This document shows positions 25,534 to 34,961 of a DNA stretch of 64,000 nucleotides, piece after piece. This stretch comes from Caldilineaceae bacterium SB0661_bin_34 (GTDB taxonomy: Bacteria; Chloroflexota; Anaerolineae; Caldilineales; Caldilineaceae): assembly GCA_009841145.1 (NCBI GenBank), contig VXMJ01000006.1:1-64000 (forward strand), given 5' to 3'. Under the pieces are notes generated by a model that worked only from the letters and a program-made list of their open reading frames with translations, ran no database searches and was not told where the DNA came from. A program made the position numbers and the translations under genes. Position 1 is the first letter of the stretch; the number at the start of each line of letters is the position of its first letter.

Positions 25534-26925
25534 CTAGAACAGAGAGTCCGGGGTCGTGGAATAGCACCAGCGATTCTCAAGCAGGTAGTCGCACACCTTG
25601 GCCAACGCCTCCTGCGTGCCGATCTGCTTCAGAGCCTCGACCGCGAAGCCGCGGACATAGCGGTTTTCGTCTCGCAGCGTGGCCATTAGGGGATCGATGG
25701 CCTCTGCGGCATCGGCCCGGTACCGCCCCAGGGACAGGGCTGCACTGTAGCGCACCTGGTCGTCGTCGTCCTGCAGCGCCGGGATCAGAACCGGGACGGC
25801 GGCGGACACATCCTCCAGCATGCCGAGGGCCTCGACCGCGGTGCGCCTTACCCAGCGGTCCCCATCCTGCACGCAGGCTGCAATGTTCGGGGTGATGTCG
25901 GCGGCGGCCGCCCCCTGCTCGCCGGCAGCAAACAGGGCATGGCGCCGGGCCAGGGCCGATTCGTGTCCGATACCTTCGTGAATCGTCGCCAAGGCCTCCG
26001 GACCGGCCGTGCTGAGCCCGTAGCCGGCGCGGCGGCTGACGGCCGTCGACTTGGATGCCAGCAGTTCACGCAGTTGCCGAATGCCGTCGCGCCCGCAATG
26101 GGCCAGTTCATAGGCGGCGCCGACGCCGTCGGGCTCGTAGTCGCCGGCCACCAGCTCTGCGAGTTCGGTGGGTTCCCGGTCCGATGTCGGGCCGTTCCCG
26201 TTCGCGTCCGGCCGCCCGGACAACCAGTTCCAGTGATCCCGCCATAGGGTTTCGTGTGTGTGCGGAGGGCCGTCACCGTTGAGGCCTTGCCACTCGTCGG
26301 TCCGGTTGTCCCAAGTCGGTTCCGTGGGTCGGGTCATCCGGGTAAACTGGAACTTCAGCATAGCGCGGTTGCGGTTGGAGAGGTTGGCGCCGCCGCGGTG
26401 CCACAGGTCGTAGTGAATCAACGCGAAGGTGCCGGCCCGGCCTTCCAGGAACAGGGGCTGCTCGGTTTCGTCGCCCGGTCGCTTGTCGTAGTACTGCGTG
26501 CCCGGGATGATGCCGGACGGCCCCATCTCGGTATCCACCGTCTGCGGATAGTAGAAGATCATGGCCCACCACTGCCGGTGGTTGCGTACGCGGGCGTAGC
26601 CCCAGTAGCTGTCCTTGTGCCAGGACTGGACCTTGCGGCCCGGCGAGGTGAAGTGGCAGTGCCGGTGCGGCTGGGTGAGGTAGTCGGGCCCCAACACGCT
26701 GCCGACCGCGCCGCGGATTACGGGATGGCGAAAGACTTCCTGGACCTCGGGGACGCGCGGCAGGATGTTGTTGCCGGGATTGCCCTCCTGTTCCATGACC
26801 GCTTCGATCCGGGTATTCATGGCGTTGTGAAAACTGTCCGGAAAGTCCGTATTGAGGATCAGGTAGCCGTGGGCGATGAAATGGCGCATCTGCTCGTCGG
26901 TGAGCAGAATCGGATCGGGTGTCAT
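25534..26925 (-). CDS. Phytanoyl-CoA dioxygenase family protein with C-terminal HEAT repeats
   Basis: The 463-residue protein has a PhyH-type Fe(II)/2-oxoglutarate oxygenase domain over residues ~1-250: the WHKDSYW motif (HxD) and LWHRGGANLS (distal His) form the iron site, and YYPQTVDTEMGPSGIIPGT is the typical core. From ~260 on come about five HEAT-type helical repeats (for example VRRTAVEALGMLEDVSAAVPVLIPAL and VRYSAALSLG). PhyH enzymes hydroxylate small molecules; HEAT repeats bind proteins or nucleic acids. The fusion is uncommon in characterised members. A strong promoter lies upstream and the GH29 gene downstream. Confidence 0.85.
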   Translation of the reverse strand: MTPDPILLTDEQMRHFIAHGYLILNTDFPDSFHNAMNTRIEAVMEQEGNPGNNILPRVPEVQEVFRHPVIRGAVGSVLGPDYLTQPHRHCHFTSPGRKVQSWHKDSYWGYARVRNHRQWWAMIFYYPQTVDTEMGPSGIIPGTQYYDKRPGDETEQPLFLEGRAGTFALIHYDLWHRGGANLSNRNRAMLKFQFTRMTRPTEPTWDNRTDEWQGLNGDGPPHTHETLWRDHWNWLSGRPDANGNGPTSDREPTELAELVAGDYEPDGVGAAYELAHCGRDGIRQLRELLASKSTAVSRRAGYGLSTAGPEALATIHEGIGHESALARRHALFAAGEQGAAAADITPNIAACVQDGDRWVRRTAVEALGMLEDVSAAVPVLIPALQDDDDQVRYSAALSLGRYRADAAEAIDPLMATLRDENRYVRGFAVEALKQIGTQEALAKVCDYLLENRWCYSTTPDSLF

Positions 26926-27342
26926 GGGGGTACTCCGGGTGCCGGCATGCAGTCGCTGAAAGGCGTAAACACAACCGCAGCGTATGGATTTCGGGCCAAG
27001 GAACAGGGAACGGTGGGTAGTGGATTATAGATTCGTGCCTAAGTCGGGTCAATGCAGTCTGGTTAATGGCGTCTGTCTGCGGTGAAGCAATAGTCGTGAG
27101 GCCTGCCGTTGCTGGGCGCCTGGAAACTTCGGTCAGGCCAACCAACGAATTCAGTGGCCGGGGACGGACTTCTTTCACTCATGTCCATCGTCTCCGGTAC
27201 AGATGGCGCCTTGCCAACGGCAATGGACTGCAAGGGCACTGTCCCCGGACCCTCGAAGCCTAGCTCCCCGGCCCGATAGCCCACCATCGCGAACCGTCAC
27301 CCCAAGGTCAACAGCTTCAACCGCACGTCGGACTCTCGCTTG
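26926..27342. other. Intergenic region upstream of the PhyH gene
   Basis: About 415 bases without a convincing gene. It contains the minus-strand promoter at 27,024-27,052; the rest to 27,342 shows no recognisable element. Confidence 0.5.
27024..27052 (-). promoter_or_regulatory. Sigma-70-type promoter for the PhyH-fucosidase operon
   Basis: On the minus strand TTGACC (27052-27047) and a perfect TATAAT (27029-27024) are separated by exactly 17 bases. Transcription would start near 27,017, giving a leader of about 90 bases before the PhyH start at 26,925. Confidence 0.75.
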
Positions 27343-27753
27343 TCACGGTTGCCGGAAATTCTCTCGCCAGAGGCTCCAGCCCGTGGTAGCGAGTACCAAG
27401 GGGATCATCATCGCAATCAATTGCCAAACAACTTCATGGTGCACGCTTGTGGATTCGCCTGTCTCCAAGGTGAGCAGGCTTATCCAGTTGTGGAAGAACC
27501 AGATAGCAAGGGCCGCGTTGGCATAGAACAGTGTGTGGACGCCGCGCCGGAGCATAGGGTTGCCGTCGGACTGTGAGTTCATCCGCCGGAGGTTCACCAC
27601 CAGAGCGACAAGAATGCCCAGTCCTGAGATGACGTTCATCACGTCCCACACACGCTGCGGATTGTCATACAACGGACTGAAAAGGAACTGCGCCAGGTAT
27701 AGTGCCGAGTACACCATCATGAGGCCGCCAATCCCCCGCGCAACCGTGGTCAT
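27343..27753 (-). CDS. Small membrane protein, four hydrophobic segments
   Basis: The 136-residue protein starts MTTVARGIGGLMMVYSALYLAQ; an AGGAG lies nine bases before ATG 27753, so I prefer this to the longer open frame. It has four probable transmembrane helices (about residues 7-25, 42-60, 78-96 and 110-128) linked by short polar loops, with a basic MNSQSDGNPMLRRG loop in the middle. I do not recognise the family. It stands alone, between intergenic regions of several hundred bases on both sides. Confidence 0.65.
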   Translation of the reverse strand: MTTVARGIGGLMMVYSALYLAQFLFSPLYDNPQRVWDVMNVISGLGILVALVVNLRRMNSQSDGNPMLRRGVHTLFYANAALAIWFFHNWISLLTLETGESTSVHHEVVWQLIAMMIPLVLATTGWSLWRENFRQP

Positions 27754-28298
27754 AAGAACCTGCTCCTGCCTTTCGCTCGTGTAGCCGGATCGTTGTTCAC
27801 CTACCGCACAGGGTTCTCCGGCAAGGGAAATTGGCCCCATCCGGTCCTTCGTTGCAGGCGGCAAGGAGAAATTGTATCCGCCTGCTAACGTGCCCTTTGG
27901 CCGGTGCCCCGGTGATCGTTCCGGTGTCGGACAAGCCGGGAGCCAAAACAACCGGCGGGACTGCCGTGGATTCTTACCCCGATGGTGCCCAGGTCATTTC
28001 CAGCAGGGTCTACTTCACTCTCTTTGGATCTGCCTGGATTGATGTGCCCCGATCGGTTGCCCTGGATCAGAAGAATGCAGGTTATTGGCAATGCCAGCTG
28101 AGAGGTATCCAGCAAGTGGGGGCACACTTCCTGCTTGCGGCGCAGACCATTGGGCTGCACCGGTTTTGCCGCGAGGTTTTGCCGCCTATATATCATTGAC
28201 TGGGCCCGCAGTCTTCAAGGCTGCGGATCCTGCTCCCATGGAGCCGTCATGTGGCTCGGCGGACACGGGAACCCACCCACTGAAGAAGGAACTCGGCC
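27754..28298. other. Divergent intergenic region
   Basis: About 545 bases between the divergent small membrane protein gene and the second fucosidase gene. No gene is convincing. A possible plus-strand promoter sits at 28,166-28,193. Confidence 0.45.
28166..28193 (+). promoter_or_regulatory. Possible promoter for the fucosidase/sugar-acid gene set
   Basis: TTGCCG (28166-28171) is followed after 15-16 bases by TATATAT (28187-28193), about 105 bases before the fucosidase start. The spacing is short, so this is only a weak candidate. Confidence 0.3.
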
Positions 28299-29549
28299 AT
28301 GCAGGATGCATCCATTCAGGTAGACAGGGGGCAGCGACCAGGCGCCGAACAGGACACCCGCCTTGACTGGTGGCGGAACGCCAAGTTCGGCCTGTTCATT
28401 CACTGGGGGCTGTACGCCATTCCGGCCGGCGTGTGGCAGGGCGAGCATGTGCCCGGCATTGGCGAATGGATCATGTTGCGGGCCCGCATCCCGGTCGCGG
28501 AGTACAGCCCCCTGGCTGAACAGTTCAATCCGGTAGCCTTCGACGCCAGGGCGTGGGTTGCGTTGGCCAAGGCGGCCGGTCAGAAGTACATCGTCATCAC
28601 CTCGAAGCATCATGACGGGTTCTGCCTGTTCGATTCGGCCGAGACCGACTACTCCATCGCCAGGGGCACGCCGTTCGGCCGGGACGTGATCCGGGAACTG
28701 GCGGACGAATGCCGACGGCAGGACATGCGGTTGGGGTTCTACTACTCCCAGACCCAGGACTGGTACCAGCCCGACGGCGATGGCAACGACTGGGACTACG
28801 ACGAGTCGCAGAAGAACTTCGCGGCCTACATCGACAACTATGTCAAGCCCCAAGTGCGCGAACTGCTGACCAACTACGGGGACGTGGCCCTCATCTGGTT
28901 CGATACCCCGAAGGGCATCACCGAGCGGCAGAGCCGCGAACTGCTCGAACTCTGCAACGAATTGCAGCCGGACTGTCTGGTCTGCGGGCGTCTGGGCAAC
29001 ACCTTGGGCGACTACGCCACCACCAATGACAACACCATTCCCGCAGGGGCCGTGCCGGGCGACTGGGAAGTGCCGGCAACCATGAACGACACCTGGGGAT
29101 TCAAGACCCACGACCACAACTGGAAGAGTGTTACGGATCTGATTCAAAAGCTGGTGGACATCGTCAGCAAGGGCGGGGTATACCTGCTCAACGTGGGCCC
29201 CACCGCACTGGGCGAGATTCCGCCGGAGAGCATCGAGCGGCTGGAGGCGATGGGCGCGTGGCTGGCACGGTACGGGGAATCGCTCTATGGAACCCGGGCC
29301 GGCCCGGTGCAGGACGTGGCAGGTATGCGCACCACCCGCAAGGGCGAGGTCATTTACCTGCACGTGTTCGACTGGCCCGCCGATGGGAATCTCTCCTTGC
29401 CGGACCTGGACGTGGACACGGCCGACGTGCTGGGTGGCAGTGGCGAGGCGATAACGGTGGCGCGGTCCTCCGACGGTCTCCTGCTGTCCAATCTTGGCTC
29501 CGCACCGGATCTCCATTGCTCCGTCATTCGCCTGGACCGGAACGCATAG
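28299..29549 (+). CDS. GH29 alpha-L-fucosidase (second)
   Basis: The 416-residue protein is a GH29 member: WWRNAKFGLFIHWGLYAIPAG, VITSKHHDGFCLFDS, nucleophile aspartate in LIWFDTPKG, and LLNVGPTALGEIPPE. A short C-terminal beta domain of ~60 residues follows. It lacks a signal peptide. It is clearly a different subfamily from the first copy (little identity outside the motifs), so the two may attack different fucosyl linkages. It opens a plus-strand run of six genes leading to the ThDP enzyme at 36.6 kb. Confidence 0.92.
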   Translation: MQDASIQVDRGQRPGAEQDTRLDWWRNAKFGLFIHWGLYAIPAGVWQGEHVPGIGEWIMLRARIPVAEYSPLAEQFNPVAFDARAWVALAKAAGQKYIVITSKHHDGFCLFDSAETDYSIARGTPFGRDVIRELADECRRQDMRLGFYYSQTQDWYQPDGDGNDWDYDESQKNFAAYIDNYVKPQVRELLTNYGDVALIWFDTPKGITERQSRELLELCNELQPDCLVCGRLGNTLGDYATTNDNTIPAGAVPGDWEVPATMNDTWGFKTHDHNWKSVTDLIQKLVDIVSKGGVYLLNVGPTALGEIPPESIERLEAMGAWLARYGESLYGTRAGPVQDVAGMRTTRKGEVIYLHVFDWPADGNLSLPDLDVDTADVLGGSGEAITVARSSDGLLLSNLGSAPDLHCSVIRLDRNA

Positions 29550-29592
29550 ACGGCGCACAACCGATCGCCCACTGAACAAGGGACCCCAATTC

Positions 29593-30870
29593 GTGACGCA
29601 GGAAACCGTCTTCTCCGTAGACACTTCATCCATCAAGTTCGGCCCTGGCTCCATCTCCGAAGTCGGCGAGGACCTGACCATTCTGGGTGTGCGCCGCGCA
29701 ATGTGGCTGTGCGATCCCAACCTGGTCGGCACGGATGGGCAGGTCCGGCTCGCCGGACACCTGGCGGACGCCGGTATCGAATTCGAGCTGTTCGACGCCA
29801 TCCGGACCGAGCCATCGCTCGATTCGTTCAAGGCCGCCGCCGATTTTTCGGTGCAGGGCAACTTCGATGGGTTTCTGGCGATGGGGGGCGGCTCCACCAT
29901 CGACACCGGCAAGATCGCCAACCTGTTCTCGGTCTATCCGAACGACTTCTTTGCCTACGTGAACGCGCCCATTGGGCAGGGCAAGCCGGTGCCCGGCCCG
30001 CTGAAGCCCATGATTGGGATACCGACCACCGCCGGAACCTCCAGTGAAATCACCGGTGTGGCCATCTTCGATGACAAGGCGACCAACTCCAAGACCGGCA
30101 TCTCCCACCGGTTCATGCGACCCTCGATGGGGGTGCAGGATCCGGAACTAACCATCGACCTGCCGCCGATGGTCACGGCGTGCACCGGCCTGGACGTGCT
30201 GTGCCACGCGATCGAGAGCTACACCACCATCGACTACACCTCCCGTCCGAAGCCGGAAGGCAGCCTGCACCGCCCGACCTACCAGGGGTCGTCCCCTGTG
30301 AGCGACATCTGGGCCTGCGAGGCGATCCGGCTGGTGGCACAGAACCTGCCCCGGGTACTGAGGGCTCCGGCCGACCTCGAGGCTCGTTCGAACATGATGC
30401 TGGCGGCGGTCTACGGGGGCATGGGGTTCGGCAACGCCGGGGTGCACCTCTGCCACGGCATGTCCTATCCGGTCTCCAGTCTGGTGCGGGAGTACCGGGC
30501 GCCCGACTACCTGACCGAACATCCGCTGGTGCCGCACGGCATGTCGGTTGTCCTCAATGCACCTGCGGTCTTCCGGTTTACGGCCGCCGCGAATCCGGCC
30601 AAGCACCTGGAGGCGGCCCGTCTCATGGGCCGCGACATCGCCGGCGTGCCCGAAGCCGAAGCCGGCGAACTGCTGGCGGACTGCCTCATTGAGATCATGA
30701 AGGCCACGATGATGCCCAACGGATTGGAGGCAGTGGGGTACGGTCCCGCCGACGCGGAAGTCCTGGCCGAAAAGACCCTGCCGCAGCACAGGGTCACCAA
30801 GCTGTCCCCCCGACCCGCGGACGGCAACGATCTGACCCGTTTGTTCCTGGAGGCGATGAGGATTTGGTAA
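29593..30870 (+). CDS. Iron-containing alcohol dehydrogenase, hydroxyacid-oxoacid transhydrogenase type
   Basis: The 425-residue protein is a group III alcohol dehydrogenase: GGGSTIDTGK nucleotide loop, then metal ligands in CTGLDVLCHAIES and GNAGVHLCHGMSYPV and VPHGMSV. The insert with RPKPEGSLHRPTYQGSSPVSDIWA is characteristic of the ADHFE1/HOT branch, which couples oxidation of 4-hydroxybutyrate or similar hydroxyacids to reduction of 2-oxoglutarate. I chose GTG 29593, preceded by AAGGGA, because the protein then begins VTQETVFSVDTSSIKFG, matching the family; the longer frame overlaps the fucosidase. It is 43 bases after the fucosidase and 13 before the MFS gene. Confidence 0.88.
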   Translation: MTQETVFSVDTSSIKFGPGSISEVGEDLTILGVRRAMWLCDPNLVGTDGQVRLAGHLADAGIEFELFDAIRTEPSLDSFKAAADFSVQGNFDGFLAMGGGSTIDTGKIANLFSVYPNDFFAYVNAPIGQGKPVPGPLKPMIGIPTTAGTSSEITGVAIFDDKATNSKTGISHRFMRPSMGVQDPELTIDLPPMVTACTGLDVLCHAIESYTTIDYTSRPKPEGSLHRPTYQGSSPVSDIWACEAIRLVAQNLPRVLRAPADLEARSNMMLAAVYGGMGFGNAGVHLCHGMSYPVSSLVREYRAPDYLTEHPLVPHGMSVVLNAPAVFRFTAAANPAKHLEAARLMGRDIAGVPEAEAGELLADCLIEIMKATMMPNGLEAVGYGPADAEVLAEKTLPQHRVTKLSPRPADGNDLTRLFLEAMRIW

Positions 30871-30883
30871 TGGAAGTTGTGCC

Positions 30884-32128
30884 ATGAGCCGCGCCGAACC
30901 TTCGGACCGCATGACCCGGGCGGTGGTGGTTGCCATCATCGCGTCGGCTCTGTCCGTGATGCTGAGCGCCGGGATCCGTCAGGGATTCGGGCTGTTCCTG
31001 ACGCCAATCACCGCCGAATTGGGGGTGGGCAGGGAAACATTCGGCATCGCGGCCGCCATCAGCAACCTGATGTTCGGCATCCCCGTCATGGGATTCCTGG
31101 CCGAGCGCTTCGGGTCCCGTCTGGTGCTGGGCGCGGGGGGTGCCATTTATGCGGCCGGGTTGCTGCTGGTAACCCAATGGGTGGCTACAGCCGGCCTGAT
31201 TACCGGCCTTGGGATTCTGGTCGGCATCGGCCTTGCCGCCACCACCTACGTGGTTGTCCTTGGTGCTCTGGTGCAACTGGTGTCGCCGCGGCAGCGGGGG
31301 ACGGTGTTCGGCATCATCACGGCCATGGGTTCGGCCGGATTTCTGGTGATGCCCCCGGTGGCCCAGTGGCTGGTCGACACCTACGGCTGGCAACAGGCGA
31401 TTCGGATTGAGGCTGTGCTGATTCTGTCGGTCGTTCTGTTGTCCCTGGGACTTCCCGGCAAGCAGAAGAAGGGACAACAAACCGCCGCGGGCAAGGTCAT
31501 GGAGCCCGAAGTGCCCTTGTGGTCGTTCGTCCGGGAAGGCTTCACCAAGCCCAGTTATCTGTTGCTGGTGTCGGGTTTCGTCGTGTGCGGGTTTCACATC
31601 GCCTTCATTGGCACGCACCTGCCGGTGTATTTGGAAGACAACGGGATCGGGCACATCCGCGGTGCCGCGCTGGCGTTCATCGGAGCTTTCAACCTGGTGG
31701 GCTCCCTGACCTTCGGTTGGCTGGCGGACCGGCTGCCCAGACGGTTTCTGCTCAGCTTCATCTACGGCATGCGCGGCGTGATCCTCCTGATCTACCTTCT
31801 GACCCCGATTACGGTGGTTTCAACCCTGCTGTTCAGCGCGGCCATGGGACTCCTGTGGTTGGCCACGGTGCCGGTTACAAGCGGCACGATCGCCCTGCTG
31901 TTTGGTCCCAAGTACCTGGCCATCATGTATGGCTTCGTCTTCTTCAGTCATCAAGTTGGTGCCTTCTTCGGCGCCTGGTGGTCCGGCAAGGTCTATGACG
32001 CGACCGGCTCCTACGATCTTGGGTTCTATGTCGCGATTGCACTGGGGCTGTATGGCCTGTTGGTGCACTTGCCGATTCAGGAAAAGCCCATCGAGATGAA
32101 GCTCACCCAGGCCCACGCCGCGGCATAG
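30884..32128 (+). CDS. MFS transporter
   Basis: The 414-residue protein has about twelve hydrophobic helices with a polar central loop near residues 190-215 (PGKQKKGQQTAAG) and MFS-type inter-helix signatures such as GFLAERFGSR and GWLADRLPRR. It resembles the oxalate/formate antiporter or monocarboxylate branch. In this setting an organic-acid or sugar-acid substrate is likely but not shown. It lies between the transhydrogenase and the dehydratase on the same strand. Confidence 0.88.
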   Translation: MSRAEPSDRMTRAVVVAIIASALSVMLSAGIRQGFGLFLTPITAELGVGRETFGIAAAISNLMFGIPVMGFLAERFGSRLVLGAGGAIYAAGLLLVTQWVATAGLITGLGILVGIGLAATTYVVVLGALVQLVSPRQRGTVFGIITAMGSAGFLVMPPVAQWLVDTYGWQQAIRIEAVLILSVVLLSLGLPGKQKKGQQTAAGKVMEPEVPLWSFVREGFTKPSYLLLVSGFVVCGFHIAFIGTHLPVYLEDNGIGHIRGAALAFIGAFNLVGSLTFGWLADRLPRRFLLSFIYGMRGVILLIYLLTPITVVSTLLFSAAMGLLWLATVPVTSGTIALLFGPKYLAIMYGFVFFSHQVGAFFGAWWSGKVYDATGSYDLGFYVAIALGLYGLLVHLPIQEKPIEMKLTQAHAAA

Positions 32129-32131
32129 TGC

Positions 32132-32148
32132 CGGTTTGCCGCAAACCG
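32132..32148. repeat. 17-base palindrome after the MFS gene
   Basis: CGGTTTGC-C-GCAAACCG is a perfect inverted repeat starting four bases after the MFS stop and 38 bases before the next start. It could be an operator for the dehydratase gene or a small RNA hairpin that limits read-through. Confidence 0.4.
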
Positions 32149-32185
32149 ACCGCTTGTCAACCGCAACTCCGCCCATGAGGAATCC

Positions 32186-33466
32186 ATGAACATACAGGCC
32201 CTGCACGTCTACCCTATCGCGGTGGGCGATCCCCCTCTCCTCAATGCCGGAGGCCTTCATGCCCCGTACGCCCTCCGTTTGATTGTGGAGCTGGTGTCGG
32301 ACGATGGAATCTCGGGCTTCGGCGAGGTGCCGGGCCACTTCAAGACTCGGGCCGCCCTGGAGGCGGTGCGTCCGGTGGTGGAAGGGGCCAGCCCCTTTCA
32401 CTTGAACGATGTCCTGAACCGGATTGCCGCCTACCTGGATGTCGAGGACGATCGGGGTGACCGGCCATGGGACAGCCGGCAGGCAGTCCACGTGCGCAGT
32501 GCGATCGAAGTGGCCCTGCTGGACCTGCAGGGACGGATGCTGGGGCGTCCCGTGCACGAACTGCTGGGGGGCAAGGTCAGGGATCGGGTGGAGTTTTCCG
32601 CCTATCTCTTCTACAAGCACGAAGGGGCCGGGGGCGAACTCGGCTTCGATACGAAGCCCGGATTAACGGGCTGGGCCCAGGCCCGTCAGGCCGCTGCCCT
32701 GGATCCCGACGGAATCGTGGCGCAGGCGCGGGCCATGTGCGACGAATACGGGTTCAAGTCCATCAAGCTCAAGGGCGGGGCGTTTCCTCCCGACGAGGAG
32801 GCGGCGGCCATCCACGCGATGCGGGCCGCGTTTGGCCCGGGAACGCCCCTGAGGCTGGACCCCAACGCCATCTGGACGGTGGAGACCGCCATTCGCATCG
32901 GCCGGGATCTGGAAGGCGTGCTCGAGTACTACGAGGATCCGGTGCGCGGCCAGGAGGCGATGGCCGAAGTGCGCCAGGCCCTGGACATCCCCATGGCCAC
33001 CAACATGTGCACGACTTCGTTCGAGGATCTGCCGGGAAGCGTTTCGCGCGGTTCGGAGGATGTCATCCTCAGCGACCACCACTTCTGGGGCGGCCTGCGG
33101 CCCAGTCAGGAACTGGCCGCGTTCTGCCGGGTGTTCGGTAGGGGCCTATCCATGCACTCCAACAGCCACGTCGGTATTTCCCTGGCCGCCATGACCCAAC
33201 TGGGCGCCACCATCCCCAACCTGACCTATGCCTGCGACACGCACTACCCGTGGCAGGAAGACGAAGTGGTGGCCGGTGGCCACATCCAATTTGACGAGGG
33301 CTGTGTCGAAGTGTCGGACGAACCGGGTCTGGGGGTGGAAGTCGACCGGGACGAACTGGTGCGTCTGCAGGCCCAGTACGAGGTCTGCGGTCTGACGCAC
33401 CGCGACGACGAAGTGGAGATGCAGAAAGTGGAGCCGGGCTGGAAGTTCGCGGCGACGAGGTACTAG
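32186..33466 (+). CDS. Enolase-superfamily sugar-acid dehydratase, glucarate dehydratase-like
   Basis: The 426-residue protein follows the glucarate dehydratase pattern: FKSIKLKGG (KxK base), LRLDPNAIW, LEYYEDPV metal ligands, MATNMCTTSFEDL, then SDHHFWGGLR and the catalytic SMHSNSHVGISL and ACDTHYPWQ segments. Such enzymes remove water from acid sugars such as D-glucarate to give 2-keto-3-deoxy acids. The differences around the active site (for example HHFWGG instead of PHFW) mean substrate is open. It is preceded by the MFS transporter and followed by the aminotransferase. Confidence 0.87.
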   Translation: MNIQALHVYPIAVGDPPLLNAGGLHAPYALRLIVELVSDDGISGFGEVPGHFKTRAALEAVRPVVEGASPFHLNDVLNRIAAYLDVEDDRGDRPWDSRQAVHVRSAIEVALLDLQGRMLGRPVHELLGGKVRDRVEFSAYLFYKHEGAGGELGFDTKPGLTGWAQARQAAALDPDGIVAQARAMCDEYGFKSIKLKGGAFPPDEEAAAIHAMRAAFGPGTPLRLDPNAIWTVETAIRIGRDLEGVLEYYEDPVRGQEAMAEVRQALDIPMATNMCTTSFEDLPGSVSRGSEDVILSDHHFWGGLRPSQELAAFCRVFGRGLSMHSNSHVGISLAAMTQLGATIPNLTYACDTHYPWQEDEVVAGGHIQFDEGCVEVSDEPGLGVEVDRDELVRLQAQYEVCGLTHRDDEVEMQKVEPGWKFAATRY

Positions 33467-33548
33467 AGTGCGATACCGTTCCCTTTGGCAGGCATAATGG
33501 CTGTTCGAACAAATGTGAACCGACCAAGGCAATGAGGACGCGCCAACC

Positions 33549-34877
33549 ATGGCCAGAACCATTCACGAGAAGGATGAGCAACTCATCCACCCCCTGCACC
33601 ATCCGCAGACTGTGCCCCAGACCATGGTGTTTGATCGCGCCGAGGGCATCTACCTGCACCGGGTGGACGGCCACAAAGTGATCGACGGCATGTCGGGCCT
33701 CTGGAACGTAAACCTGGGTCACGGCCGGCCGGAGTTGGCGGAGGCTGCGCACCGGCAGATGATGAGCGTGGCCTATATGTCCAATTATTCCGGTACCGGG
33801 TGCGCCACCACGATTGAGCTTGCGGACCGCCTCGCCGGGTTTGCCTACCCGGATCTCAACTCGACTTTCTTCACGTCGGGCGGAGCCGAGTCGACCGAGA
33901 GTGCGTTCAAGACGGTGCGCTGGTACTGGAAGCAGATGGGCAAGCCCAACAAGACGGCGATCATTTCGCGTTTCCGGGGCTACCACGGCGTGACTCTGGC
34001 CGCGCTCAGTGCCACCGGCATCCCCGGCTACTGGAAGCACTTCGAGCCCGTGATGCCGGGGTTTGTCCATGTCAACCCGCCGTACCCCTACCGGTTCGCA
34101 GGCGAAGTGCGCGAGGGGGAGACTGTGGGGTTGGCGGCGGCCCGCGAACTGGAGGAGAAGATCGAGGAACTGGGCGCGGACAATGTCGGCGCGTTCATCG
34201 CCGAACCTGTAATGGGCGCCGGCGGCGTGATCGTGCCTCCGGACGACTACTTCCCGCGCATCCGGGAGATCTGCGACGAGCACAACATCCTGTTGATTTC
34301 GGATGAGGTGATCACGGGCTGGGGCCGAACGGGCGAGTGGTTCGGTCTGCACCACTGGGGCGTCCAGCCGGACATGATGACCTTCGCCAAGGCCATCACC
34401 AGTGGCTACCTGCCGCTGGGCGGCATCCAGGTGCACGACCGGATCAAGGACGTGATGGACACCTGTCCGTTCGAGGATCGCTGGTTCCACGCCTACACCT
34501 ATTCCGGCCACCCGACGTGCTGTGCCGTGGCCCTGGCCAACCTGGACATCCTGCAGGCCGGCGAATATCACAAGAAGGCCCGGCATGCCGGCACCTACCT
34601 CCTAGGTGCGCTCAGGCACCTGGAGGAGCATGACAACGTGGGTGAGGTGCGCGGCAAGGGGTTGATGCTGGCCGTGGAGCTGGTTGAGGACAAGGAGTCG
34701 CGGACGGAGGCCGGCACCGCCGAGGCCGTGAAGAGCGCCTGCATCGAAAAGGGGTTCATGCCGCGCGTGGTCGGCAACCTGGTTGTCATGTCTCCGCCGC
34801 TGATTTCCACCGACGCGGAACTGGACCGGATCGCCGATATCCTTGCCGAGGCCGTGGAAGAGGTTCACGCTGCCTGA
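33549..34877 (+). CDS. Class III (omega) PLP-dependent aminotransferase
   Basis: The 442-residue protein has the class III signature: SGLWNVNLGHG near the N-terminus, TSGGAESTESAFK cofactor loop, ISDEVITGWGRTGEW, and MTFAKAITSGYLPLGG with the PLP-binding lysine. The family transfers amino groups from beta-alanine, GABA, taurine or polyamine-type donors to pyruvate or other keto acids. It lies between the dehydratase (82-base gap) and the ThDP enzyme. Donor specificity cannot be deduced. Confidence 0.9.
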   Translation: MARTIHEKDEQLIHPLHHPQTVPQTMVFDRAEGIYLHRVDGHKVIDGMSGLWNVNLGHGRPELAEAAHRQMMSVAYMSNYSGTGCATTIELADRLAGFAYPDLNSTFFTSGGAESTESAFKTVRWYWKQMGKPNKTAIISRFRGYHGVTLAALSATGIPGYWKHFEPVMPGFVHVNPPYPYRFAGEVREGETVGLAAARELEEKIEELGADNVGAFIAEPVMGAGGVIVPPDDYFPRIREICDEHNILLISDEVITGWGRTGEWFGLHHWGVQPDMMTFAKAITSGYLPLGGIQVHDRIKDVMDTCPFEDRWFHAYTYSGHPTCCAVALANLDILQAGEYHKKARHAGTYLLGALRHLEEHDNVGEVRGKGLMLAVELVEDKESRTEAGTAEAVKSACIEKGFMPRVVGNLVVMSPPLISTDAELDRIADILAEAVEEVHAA

Positions 34878-34920
34878 TCCGCACGCCGGATTCTTGCCAG
34901 GAGTTTGAACAGATCGGTAC

Positions 34921-34942
34921 AGGGGCTCCTTCGGGAGCCTCT
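34921..34942 (+). terminator. Strong stem-loop with UUCG tetraloop before the ThDP gene
   Basis: AGGGGCTCC-TTCG-GGAGCCTCT forms a nine-pair stem (one G-T) closed by a C(UUCG)G loop. It lies 43 bases after the aminotransferase stop and eight bases before an AAGGAG ribosome site. There is no T-run, so it may be a processing or stabilising hairpin, or a partial terminator, rather than a full terminator. Confidence 0.5.
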
Positions 34943-34961
34943 GCTGATTAAGGAGAATTCC

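Noticed and set aside
24084-29549. The two GH29 genes as a recent duplication
   Set aside because: They share only family motifs and lie in opposite orientations with different neighbours; they are distinct subfamilies, not a recent copy.
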